Below, in pieces: positions 17,331-26,736 of a stretch of DNA of 64,000 nucleotides. The position numbers and the translations under genes were made by a program. Each line of letters begins with the position of its first letter. Position 1 is the stretch's first letter. The notes under the pieces were generated by a model. The model worked only from the letters and a program-made list of their open reading frames with translations, was not told where the DNA came from and did no database searches. Source of the stretch: Agapanthus africanus. Lineage: Eukaryota; Streptophyta; Magnoliopsida; Asparagales; Amaryllidaceae. The stretch lies in the NCBI GenBank assembly GCA_030015575.1, contig CM057346.1, positions 113,937,899-114,001,898 of the forward strand, given 5' to 3'.

Positions 17331-19175
17331 ATATCATAAAACTCAAATCCAAGCGATATAAGCGTGATACTCGGATCACAAACGCAAATCGCAACAAATG
17401 ACATTGAGATACACCTCCTACAATGTCGGAGAAAATGTCGGTGCGCCTAAAACTGGCAGAGCAAGAACATCCGCTTGCCTCCTGCTCACGGTCTGGCATC
17501 CTCTGTCTCTAGGTCCTCATTTCTCTGTGGATTACCAATCTCGCAATCCATCGGCTCATCGGCCCGGTTAGGTGTGCTAACGGAAACGATCCCGCTTTGG
17601 CACTCCTCTGGTCATCTCTCGGCCAATTTGCATGACCATTCGTAAAGCAGCACGTCACTAGCGTCGGCCTCTGGCCCTCTGAATACATGTGACACAACTG
17701 ATCTTCGATGCAAATCTTATCGCAGCAGTGTCCTGGAAGGAACCTGCTCAGGGTCTCTTCCGATCTCGCCTATGCCGAACTGTACGGAGGCTGGTACTCT
17801 TGCATAATCTTTTCTCATTTTCTGGACATCTGTGTTCTCAGCACACATTTCCTCGGGAACTGGCTATATCCCAACGTATCTGTATACATATCAGATCTCT
17901 AATCTCAACGGGGAGTAACAACAGCTCGTAAACATCTCGCACGAACCTCTTATTCCACTCGTCTTTATTTTCGTCCACCTCAGCGCCACGTCTTGCTATC
18001 TGCATACTGCAATTGTTCTCAGCTACAGTCAATCTGGAATCTCTCACACGGACTCGAAATTACGAATTCGGTATCTTCATCACTCTATAGAAGATATCTA
18101 GCCGAACACGTCCTCGGAAACTCATCCCAATCATCGAAGGAACACTCTATATTCGTCCATTCTCGATCAACTCACAACGCATCTGGGTGAGGTCCTCTAT
18201 CTGAAGCTGGTCCACTTACTGATCTCCTATTGGATCATCCAATGAACAACGTCATCTCTGGGTCGATCTATTCTAGATCTGAGTAAGATTCTCCACATTG
18301 GAAATCTTCAACTCAACTAGGCCTGTGTCGGTGCATCAAATCAGACGAATCATCTTAGTCGCTCAACTCAACTCAAGATAGACTAGCTATCATCTGTCGC
18401 ATCTCAGCCTGGAAGCTCCAGCGATCTCAGCTCATAAGCTCTGGAAGCGACATCTCGTCAATCTCAGCAACAGCTGGGTCATCTGTCTGCATGGTAGACG
18501 ACATCACAATCCTTGAGGTAGGCTGTACATCAGCAGTCCTCTCACAACAGGTAGCCTCTAACAATGGCCTGATCATCTGATACAAAACCGTACACTCGCC
18601 TCAAATGAGAGGTCACAATACAAACACTAAATCGATACATTCCCATGTCACAAGAAAACACGATAGTCAGTTCTCGTCTACGACGAGCTCGCCCTGACCA
18701 CATCACTAGCAGCAGCTCAATCTATGCTCAAACCATGGTGATAGGAACCTCAATCAAGTATCAACGAAATTAGATCAAAGGGATGAAAAGAATCGACAGA
18801 TCCAGAATGAATACATGATCATAAGGAGGAACGGAATCAGTGAGAGTATGATCATGGAAACGAATAGAATCAAGGATCTAAAATGGATGTATAATCAAGA
18901 GAACGAAGAGAATCACAAGTCTCAAGTTATGTACATCCTAAAGTCACTTAAGTGGAGTATCGTATCGTAAATATGCCGCGGAACATACGTACGGTACGTC
19001 ACTCTACTCAAGCTACCTACTCCATCAATCAGGGTTAGCCTATGTAATGAAAGTTCGGGTCTATCACCCCCATGTTCAAGTCTAAGTTACGTAAGGTCAA
19101 GCCTAGGTTCTGAAATAGATTATGCCCCAGACTCCACATAGTCAAACCTAAACTCGAACCAAGGTTAAACCTAGC
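17331..19175 (-). other. Degenerate leader/gag region of the chromovirus-like element
   Basis: No intact frame. The minus strand at about 18780-18520 is homologous to the plus strand at 29030-29310, including the context GAGGTTCCTATCACCATGG of the presumed gag start; here the frame stops at once after the ATG, while at 29082 it opens for about 30 codons. This confirms orientation and shows that gag is dead in this copy. Confidence 0.6.
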
Positions 19176-19187
19176 GCTCTGATACCA
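19176..19187 (-). other. Primer-binding site, initiator-Met tRNA
   Basis: Minus strand reads TGGTATCAGAGC, the standard site complementary to the 3' end of plant initiator-Met tRNA, four bases inside the LTR end (TGACA, AAGT, TGGTATC). Confidence 0.9.
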
Positions 19188-19191
19188 ACTT

Positions 19192-19221
19192 TGTCACGAC
19201 CCGAAAATATTAGCTCGTGAC
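19192..19221 (-). repeat. 5' LTR of the chromovirus-like element, 3' terminal piece
   Basis: Thirty bases (TGTCACGACCCG... on the plus strand) between the primer site and the Athila-like insertion; the rest of this LTR is at 26737-29018. The last five bases, GTGAC (19217-19221), are the left target-site duplication. Confidence 0.85.
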
Positions 19222-20633
19222 TGATTGATCAATGTATAAGTGTGCGTGCTTTTTAAAATCAAAGAATTAACCGCAATCAATAACGGCGTCGCTTGGTAGC
19301 TAGTCGGTTGAGTACGGGTCGGTCCATAGGGAGATGGATTCCTTTTCTTTATGTTTTAACGAGTTAAATCCAAAGATTTTGGGTTTTGTTTTAAGATCTA
19401 AGAATGAGATAAAAGTTGATAAAAAGCTTGCTAGGGTTAGGATTAGGTTAGTTTGGAAAAAAAATTCTACTCACTGCTTTCTTTGCCCTAGTTAGGAATT
19501 TAGGTGTTAGGGTAATAGTCAACAAAGGGGATTAGCACGATTAGGAAGAAACTTAGTTTCTTTCCTTTGGTCCTTGTCCATCCTTTCTTAACTCTTAGCC
19601 CCAACCTCTATGTAAATCAACCACAACCGGTCTAACTAGGGAATCACCGCTATCTCGTAGGATAGGGTGCCGTATTGAGCGGTGTGTGTTTGATTTGCAT
19701 AGAGTCCTAATTAAAAATTATATGGGCAAAGAAAGGAGGGAGAAAGATTTCCTTCTCTCAAACCTTCCCTCTCGTAACCCTAACAAGTGAGGAATTACTC
19801 ACTCATTAGGAAGATGACAAAAAAAATTATTTTTATAATTTTCGTTTTAAAAGACTATCTAATTTGCAGATAATAAAAGACAGATAAAAAATTGCACGAA
19901 TTAAATTCAGATAACAAAAAGAATGCAAAAATAAAAATACCTTTATTGATGACCTCTTGACGATTAAAATGGAATGAAAATTTTAAACTAGAAAATAAAA
20001 AGAGGCGTCTCAAAAGAGGCACCCAAAAGAGGCACACTTTATTTGGCTTTGAGCCCTCCTATTTATAGATAGGAAAAACCCTAGGTTTACATTCTGATCC
20101 ATACATGAAATTACAAAACAACCCTAAAGACCGAGTCAAAGCACCGACACGTGCATTGCACAGCCGCGGTTCCGCGGCAGAAAGGCCTTTTTGGCCGCAG
20201 TTCCGCGGCCGTATGGTGGGTTCTTGGGCCCATTTTTCAGGGTTTCTTCAAGTTGCCTTTATCTTCTTTTTTCTTCATTTGGTTCCTCAGAATCTTTTCT
20301 ACTTTCTTCCATATTTCCAACAGTGCAGAATTATGTGGACTTTTACCATGAGCTTCGCTTTGAGGTTTTTTTAATCCTGTGCTGCCTTTGTACTTTGTGC
20401 ATTGAACTGTCTCATGATTTTTATTTGTTCCTTGAACTGGTAGGTGGCATCATACGAATTCATCTATTGTTGGTCGTAGTCTTACATTTGTAGCGACTTT
20501 TCATGAATTTCACTGTAACGATCTGAGAACATGTAACCTGCAACTATTTAGCAGACATGGATCAAAAGCGCCTATTTACATGTAATGTAATTAAGAATGG
20601 GTGATATAAAAATGCAAAAATCTGATATGAACA
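19222..20633 (-). repeat. 3' LTR of the non-autonomous Athila-like element
   Basis: 1412 bp, from TGATTGATCAATG to GATATGAACA on the plus strand. It differs from the partner LTR by scattered substitutions and small indels. It includes two CCGCGG-type palindromes (20164-20177, 20195-20208). Confidence 0.92.
20060..20067 (-). promoter_or_regulatory. TATA box in the Athila-like 3' LTR
   Basis: Minus strand CTATAAATAGGAGGGC, a canonical TATA box, present at the same place in the partner LTR (26157-26164). Confidence 0.65.
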
Positions 20634-20650
20634 AATACCCCCAAACTTAT
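20634..20650 (-). other. Polypurine tract of the non-autonomous Athila-like element
   Basis: Minus strand ATAAGTTTGGGGGTATT directly before the LTR start TGTTCATATC. The same tract precedes the LTR of the coding relative at 33895-33909. Confidence 0.85.
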
Positions 20651-22063
20651 ATTTTGCTCATCCCGAGCAAAACCAATTTTATTCTCGAAAAATCCTAACC
20701 TCACTTTCGTAGGGAATCGCGATTGCACTGAGCCTGTGCAACAAGCCGTTAAATCTCTAGGTGTCTCTAGTAGAAGGAGTTTTGTCTTCTGAGGGTTTTC
20801 AGCGGATACTACCCACAAAATCCGATCAATTTGGCATATTGACTTTCATTCTTTAATTCGGTGTTCTAGCAAGGAATTCTATTATCTTCAACTTAGAAAT
20901 CATCAACCCGTATTTTTCACACTCACTTATCATTTAACTTAAGATTGTATATGTTCTGTAAATTTATTTAGCTTTTAGCATCTTTTAAATTTTCCTTCTA
21001 AGGTTCCATCTCAACTTAGGAATTTTTATCATCTCTACTGAAAATATAAGTCCTATTTTTCATTCCTATCTCTCATCCAAACCCTAATCATATACCCCTA
21101 CGTGTGTGTATGTATTACCCCTACACTTGGAATTCAATTCTAGCTATCATACTCTTGTCCATCTTCCAAAATACTTTTAGTTGGTGAATTTTAAATGAAA
21201 TTGCTCACCCATTCTTCATGCGACCATTAATACTTCTTGAGGTATTAACGACCGATTACAAAATGTGTTCGCGCATTTAGGCGTAATTCCTCATCTTGTA
21301 ATACCTAAGGCTTTAGCAGTGACTCCCAAACCAGTTGGTCTAAAGCACTAGGTGATAAAGCACCCTCGCTAAATATATTTTTTTTTATTTTACGCAGCCT
21401 TAAGTAATTACAAAACCAGTGTTCATTTTTCTATATCTCTTATTTTATACTTATTCTTTAATTTTATTTTCCTTCATACTAAGGATTTTAGACAAGAGCA
21501 TTTCTAGGTATCCTCTACTATCCCAACTTTCAAGGTGTGTGTTTGTGCAAGTTGTAGGGTATATATTTTCAGAATTTAGACTTAAGGTTCAGAATTATTT
21601 TTCAGACTTACACTTCAAATAAAAATTCAATACTCTTCCCTTATTTTTGACTTAGCCCAAGAACTGAACTCAAAATTTGCTTATTTCTAAATAAACTATA
21701 AGGACATATATTTTCTACAGTTAAACTTTAAGAAAGGTTATTTTAAGGGTTTTAATTTACTAAGTTTAGGATCTAGTTTTTCCCTACTATTCAACCGTCA
21801 TGTTGAACTTAAGTCAAATATGGCCAAAATTAAACTTTTCAATTTTTATATTTTTTAAATTTTTTTTATTTTTATGGATTTTAAAATAAGTATGCAAATG
21901 CAAAAATATACACATGAATGCGAATGAAGAAATCTTACCGAGCATACCCCCAAACTTAAACTTGACAGTCTCCTCACTGTCAGGCTACACCAAGAAGGTC
22001 AAAATTGTCGGCACTCCCCTGTTTATTTTTTTTATTTTTATTTTTTATTATTGTTAACAGAAA

Positions 22064-22107
<44 letters not shown>

Positions 22108-22145
22108 GGTCCCCTTCAAACTTAAATGAAATAGTGTTTCCACTG
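20651..22145 (-). other. 3' UTR of the non-autonomous Athila-like element
   Basis: Non-coding and related along its length to 32440-33894 of the coding Athila fragment, read in opposite orientation. At 21945-21985 the minus strand has a second polypurine-like tract in the context CTGACAGTGAGGAGACTGTC then AAGTTTGGGGGTATGCTCGG; the coding relative has the corresponding CAGTGAGGACACTG block at 32440-32490. Confidence 0.7.
22067..22103. repeat. (TA)n microsatellite
   Basis: About 18 uninterrupted AT dinucleotides inside the 3' UTR of the non-autonomous Athila-like element. Confidence 0.97.
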
Positions 22146-22526
22146 TTAAAGTTCAGAGTTAGGGGGACAAAAACACAGTATCAAGCTATACAAGGCCTTA
22201 TACAGGCCAAAGGTTAGCACCAACCATTCAAAAAATTTATCGTTATAATGGTGTGGTTGGTGAAAGAATGGAGTGTAGAGGAAAGAAATAAGAAAAACAT
22301 GAGACCATGTGGAGATAGAAGCAGTATACGGTCTCGGTGGAAGAGAAGAATGGCGGAAGGGAAAAAGAAATGGTGGTGGTTCGACTTCTTCAGGTGGAGG
22401 TTGATTAATCACAAAATCCGTGTCATTTAGGAATGCGAGCTCGTCGGTGAAAATATCTTCGAAACTTTCATCGATGGTCCGATTGAACATTTCAATGTCA
22501 ATAAGTGTCGCGCCAGAATTCAACAC
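22146..22526 (-). CDS. C-terminal segment of the unknown protein of the non-autonomous Athila-like element
   Basis: A 126-codon frame, last piece of the open region that runs from about 24190 to 22146 on the minus strand. It has a Pro-rich motif (QPPPEEVEPPPF) and a hydrophobic tail. No known domain. It is separated from the previous piece by one stop and is in the same frame as the 23684 and 24149 pieces, so a single ancestral protein is likely. Confidence 0.5.
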   Translation of the reverse strand: MLNSGATLIDIEMFNRTIDESFEDIFTDELAFLNDTDFVINQPPPEEVEPPPFLFPFRHSSLPPRPYTASISTWSHVFLISFLYTPFFHQPHHYNDKFFEWLVLTFGLYKALYSLILCFCPPNSEL

Positions 22527-22543
22527 ACTTGATTTTTCAAAAA

Positions 22544-23224
22544 TTACAGGCTAGGAGACTCGTAAGGCTCATCTACCTTTTTGTCAAAAGAGTTTAAATC
22601 AAGTTGTTTTTCTAGAATTATCGAAATCAAAATATCGGATTGTGATTCATTAATACTCGCTATCATTAAAGGAAAATTAGAAGAAGAACCAGAGAAAGTG
22701 GGAGAAAGAAGTGGAATACGAACTTGAGGGGGGAGATGGAGTGTATAAATTAGCATAATTTGTAATGACCGATGTGTAAAAAGCGATTGTGCTAATCTAT
22801 CAACCCACTGAAAAATGAGGTCAAATCCCTCAAGATTCGTGAGAAAACATGGGTACGTCGAACTTGGTAAACCAGACATTGAAAATGAAAGTGTAACGGT
22901 TACTTGCAAGGTTGGAACGAGGATGGAGGGAAGTGACTGAGGAAGGGTATCGGTTAAAGATTTAGGAGGGTGTGCGCGGTCAATGAAAGGGATAGAATGA
23001 ATTGGAAAATCCAATTCCTCAAGTAAAACTGCTTCATCCTCAATAATTTCCTCAATACTCTCCTCAAAATTTAGCTTATCCATGCAATTCTCATCAAAAT
23101 CAAGACGCATATGAAGTTCAAGAGAAACATTTAATGACTCGGAATGATGAATTGGAGAGAAAAATTCAGTCAAATCTGTGGGTTCATCATCCAAAATATT
23201 CCCTGCATCGATATCCTCAATCAA
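22544..23224 (-). CDS. Central acidic segment of the unknown protein of the non-autonomous Athila-like element
   Basis: A 226-codon frame, strongly acidic at its start (MIEDIDAGNILDDEPTDLTE, then FEESIEEIIEDEAVLLEEL), later Ser/Pro-rich. No retroviral domain is visible. It sits one frame away from the segments on both sides, so small indels have broken the gene. A role in packaging or as a Gag-like accessory protein is conceivable but not shown by the sequence. Confidence 0.5.
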   Translation of the reverse strand: MIEDIDAGNILDDEPTDLTEFFSPIHHSESLNVSLELHMRLDFDENCMDKLNFEESIEEIIEDEAVLLEELDFPIHSIPFIDRAHPPKSLTDTLPQSLPSILVPTLQVTVTLSFSMSGLPSSTYPCFLTNLEGFDLIFQWVDRLAQSLFTHRSLQIMLIYTLHLPPQVRIPLLSPTFSGSSSNFPLMIASINESQSDILISIILEKQLDLNSFDKKVDEPYESPSL

Positions 23225-23231
23225 GTGAAAA

Positions 23232-23684
23232 TCAATTTTTTAACACCTCATCAAAAGCATGGATATTTATCAATTCAGGTTTTGGAGTGGAGGTGTAGAG
23301 GTCAAAAGGATTGGTGATGGTTTCACTCAAAAGGGACCCTTCACAATCTGGCAAATCAAACACTACAAAGTCGCACAACTCATTAAATGTTTTATCTTCA
23401 ACTGGTGAATCATTTGGAACATTTGATAGACATTCAAAACAAGAATTGTGGGATTCAATTGGGAATTGGTAGGTTTGATTTGGAAGGGTGCATAGCTCAC
23501 TCTCACCACTCAAATTCTCAATCTGTCCAACCGCCTCATTATACATTGGAAAATTTGGAGCTAATTGGAAACTAGCTACCGGGTCACTAGGTTGCATAAG
23601 GGCGACCATGGACGCATTCAAATCCATCATCTGTTGTCTTAACGCTACCATAAAATCTTCCAACGACTGTTCCAGACTAGACAT
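23232..23684 (-). CDS. N-terminal/central segment of the unknown protein of the non-autonomous Athila-like element
   Basis: A 150-codon frame starting MSSLEQSLEDFMVALRQQMM, an amphipathic, probably coiled-coil helix, followed by LNASMVALMQPSDPVASFQ and an acidic region with several Cys. Coiled-coil N-termini of this sort are common in Gag-like proteins of defective plant elements, but I recognise no defined family. Confidence 0.5.
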   Translation of the reverse strand: MSSLEQSLEDFMVALRQQMMDLNASMVALMQPSDPVASFQLAPNFPMYNEAVGQIENLSGESELCTLPNQTYQFPIESHNSCFECLSNVPNDSPVEDKTFNELCDFVVFDLPDCEGSLLSETITNPFDLYTSTPKPELINIHAFDEVLKN

Positions 23685-23897
23685 GGGTTGTGAAGGGGTT
23701 TCAGTAAAAGATTCAAAGTTTTTTGGATACTGGAAACTCCCAAATGGCTATGTAGAAGCAATGTCTAGGGAAGGTGCAAAAGTCGGGTAGGACTGGTAGG
23801 AATTGAATGGTTGGACAGGAGTAGGATCAATATTTGGATAAGAAAGTGAATGGAATTGTTGATCCCAAGAACTGGAAGTGTTGAAACGAGTGAAAGA

Positions 23898-24149
23898 TCA
23901 GCTACGAGATTGTTCAATATGTTCAGCAATAGACATGGGTTTCGAAGTTACCACCGGACTCTCAAAAGGGGTATCAACGTAAGAAGGTAGTGAAGGTTGA
24001 AATGGTTGATACAAAGTGGATTGCAGAGTCCAACTGTTTCTCCCAGACGCGTCTATTCGATCTTTCAAAGAAATTTTAGGCATGGAGGGGTCGTCCGAAA
24101 TTCGATCAAAACAATGCGCGTAGGAAGTAATGTCTGGTTGAGGTACCAA
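23898..24149 (-). CDS. First segment of the unknown protein of the non-autonomous Athila-like element
   Basis: 83 codons (VPQPDITSYAHCFDRISDDP ... PMSIAEHIEQS). A plausible real start is the ATG at about 24186 (MGTPPRKTLAEL), one frame away and directly in front, so a one-base indel seems to have split the N-terminus. Between 23898 and 23700 the minus strand has stops and a Gln/Tyr-rich remnant. Confidence 0.45.
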   Translation of the reverse strand: MVPQPDITSYAHCFDRISDDPSMPKISLKDRIDASGRNSWTLQSTLYQPFQPSLPSYVDTPFESPVVTSKPMSIAEHIEQSRS

Positions 24150-24189
24150 AGTTCGGCAAGAGTTTTACGAGGTGGGGTACCCATGATGT

Positions 24190-25298
24190 GAGAAAGGAGA
24201 AGAATGTGATGATTTTTTTTTATTTTTTTAAATTTTTTTTATTTAAAAAAAATTGTTTGTTTTTGGAGTTTTGAAATTTTTGAAAGTGTTTTTTTAGAAA
24301 GAGTTTTGCAAAAATTTGTACGGAACTACGGCACAATTTCAAACAATCACAATTTATACATGCATAATCAAGCCTAGAGCTAGGGTCTCCTAAGTCAACT
24401 AGACTGCTCCTAACTATTCCAAAGGGCAAATTGTGAGATATCTCTCAAATCGCCTCTTCACCGCCAATTGTGGCCAGGTAAGCACAAATGAAGAAAGGAG
24501 AGATCCGCTCACGAATCACCGTAAGACGGGCCGTTTAAAATTATCTTTCCCACTTGTCTAGCCTAGGCACCACAAAGTCAGGTTTAGATAAACGACCAAT
24601 TGCCCACAACCTTCCTTTGTCCTAATGAGCGCGATAGTCCTTATTGGGTGAGTCTAAATATTTTTTTAATTAACTCGAGGATTGATGCATATGCTTTTTG
24701 TGATTTCTGGGGTCTTAGGAAGGGTAATGAAATCCCCACCCAATCTGGATTGGTGTTATATCCCCTTAAAAGTCCGTATTAATTATGCAAAGAAGTTAAC
24801 ACACCAAAAACACTTGCAAATTTTTTTTTATTTGGCACAATTTATTGGAGAGGGAGAAGAATTTTGCGCAAAGAACCCTGCAGGAAAATTTTTCAGTGGA
24901 GTTCAGAGGGTAGAAGAGATAACAAAAATACTTACAGAGAATTTTGGGATGCTGACGTCACTGGTTGAACGCGGTTCCGCGGTCAACTGCATATATCCAC
25001 CGCGGATCCGTGGTGGTTCTGTTATTTTGGATCTCCAAAAATTTTCTGTTTGTTGTTATAATTCTCCTCTGTCTGTTTAGATCTTCTGTTTATTGATTTG
25101 TTCACTGGTTTTTTTTCCAGATCTGAATCTGTCCGTCCTCTTTTCCTGCACACTTGCACAAAAACCTTTCAAAAAGAACAAGATGATTTGTATTTTTATT
25201 TTATTTTATTTTTTTTGTTTTAAAATTTTATAATTTTTATAATTTTTTTATATTTTTTATTTTTAACCCGAAATTACATAAAAAAAGAGACTACCGTC
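24190..25298 (-). other. Leader (5' UTR) of the non-autonomous Athila-like element
   Basis: Non-coding sequence between the primer site and the ORF, with long A/T homopolymer runs. At 24970-24982 it carries the GC palindrome CGCGGTTCCGCGG and nearby CCACCGCGGATCCGTGGTGG (24998-25017). Confidence 0.6.
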
Positions 25299-25300
25299 TC

Positions 25301-25316
25301 CTCGGCAACGGCGCCA
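25301..25316 (-). other. Primer-binding site, Asp-tRNA type
   Basis: Minus strand TGGCGCCGTTGCCGAG, two bases from the LTR end. This is the primer site typical of Athila and relatives. Confidence 0.9.
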
Positions 25317-25318
25317 TT

Positions 25319-26731
25319 TGATTGATCGATGTTTAAGCGTGCGTGCTTTTTAAAATCAAAGAATTAACCGCAATAAATAACGGCGTCGCTTGGTAGCTAG
25401 CCGGTTGAGTACGGGTCGGTCCACAGGGAGATGGATTCATTTTCTTTATGTTTTAACGAGTTAAATCCAAAGATTTTGGGTTTTGTTTTAAGATCTAAGA
25501 ATGAGATAAAAGTTGATAAAAAGCTTGCTAGGGTTAGGATTAGGTTAGTTTGGAAAAAGAATTATACTCACTGCTTTCTTTGCCCTAGTTAGGAATTTAG
25601 GTATTAGGTAATAGTCAACAAAGGGGATTAGCACGACTAGGAAGAAACTTCGTTTCTTTCCTTTGGTCCTTGTCCGTCCTTTCTTAACTCTTAGCCCTAA
25701 CCTCTATATAAATCAACCACGACCGGTCTAACTAGGGAATCACCGCTATCTCGTAGGATAGGGTGCCGTAGTGAGCGGTGTGTGTTTGATTTGCATGGAG
25801 TCCTAATTAAAAATTATATGGGTAAAGAAAGGAGGAAAGAGAGATTTCCTTCTCTCAAACCTTCCCTCTCCTAACCCTAACAAGTGAGGAATTACTCACT
25901 CATTAGGAAGATGACAAAAAAATTCATTTTTATAATTTTCGTTTTAAAAGACTATCTAATTTGCAGATAATAAAAGACAGATAAAAAATTGCACGAATTA
26001 AATTTAGATAACAAAAAGAATGCAAAAATAAAAATACCTTTTTTGATGACCTCTTAACGATTACAATGGAATGAAAAATTTAAACTAGAAAATAAAAGGA
26101 GGCATCTTAAAAGAGGCACCCAAAAGAGGCACACTTTATTTGGCTTTGAGCCCTCCTATTTATAGATAGGAAAAACCCTAGGTTTACATTCCGATCCATA
26201 CATGAAATTACAAAACAACCCCAAAGACCGAGTCAAAGCACCGATACGTGCATTGCACGGCCGCGGTTCCGCGGCAGAAAGGCCTTTTTGGCCGCGGTTC
26301 CACGGCCATATGGTGGGTTCTTGGGCCCATTTCTTCAGGGTTTCTTCAAGTTGCTTTTATCTTCCTTTTTCTTCACTTGGTTCCTCAGAATCTTTTCTAC
26401 TTTCTTCCAGATTTCCAACAGTGCAGAATTATGTGGACTTTTACCGTGAGCTTCGCTTTGAAGTTTTTTTAATCCTGTGCTGCCTTTGTACTTTGTGCAT
26501 TGAACTGTCTCATGATTTTTATTTGTTCCTTGAACTGGTAGGTGGCATCATACGGATTCATCTATTGTTGGTCGTAGTCTCACATTTGTAGCGACTTTTC
26601 ATGAATTTCACTGTAACGATCTGAGAACATGTAACCTGTAACTATTTAGCAGACATGGATCAAAAGCACCTATTTACATGTAATGTGATTAAGAATGGGC
26701 GATATAAAAAGGCAAAAATCTGATATGAACA
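25319..26731 (-). repeat. 5' LTR of the non-autonomous Athila-like element
   Basis: 1413 bp, directly repeated at 19222-20633. Plus strand begins TGATTGATCGATG and ends GATATGAACA, followed by GTGAC. Contains palindromes at 26261-26274 and, with one mismatch, 26292-26305. Confidence 0.92.
26157..26164 (-). promoter_or_regulatory. TATA box of the Athila-like 5' LTR
   Basis: Minus strand CTATAAATAGGAGGGC about 570 bp into the LTR, pointing to the element interior. Probable promoter of the element's RNA. Confidence 0.65.
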
Positions 26732-26736
26732 GTGAC

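Larger units (their letters stand above)
19222..26731 (-). mobile_element. Non-autonomous Athila-like LTR retrotransposon, complete with both LTRs
   Basis: Two direct LTRs (19222-20633 and 25319-26731, about 1.41 kb, TG...CA) enclose 4.7 kb and are flanked by GTGAC duplications (19217-19221 and 26732-26736). The primer site TGGCGCCGTTGCCGAG (minus, 25316-25301) is the Asp-tRNA type used by Athila. The interior lacks protease, RT, RNase H and integrase but has a four-piece open reading region of unknown product. Its last 1.4 kb before the 3' LTR and its LTR start (TGTTCATATCAGATTTTTGC) match the coding Athila fragment at 32440-34000, its probable helper family. Confidence 0.9.

Noticed and set aside
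19176-19187. tRNA-like words (TGGTATCAGAGC, TGGCGCCGTTGCC)
   Set aside because: They are primer-binding sites beside LTRs; no tRNA cloverleaf surrounds them.
22005-22217. 70-codon frame with Tyr-Ile repeats
   Set aside because: It is translation of a (TA)n microsatellite.
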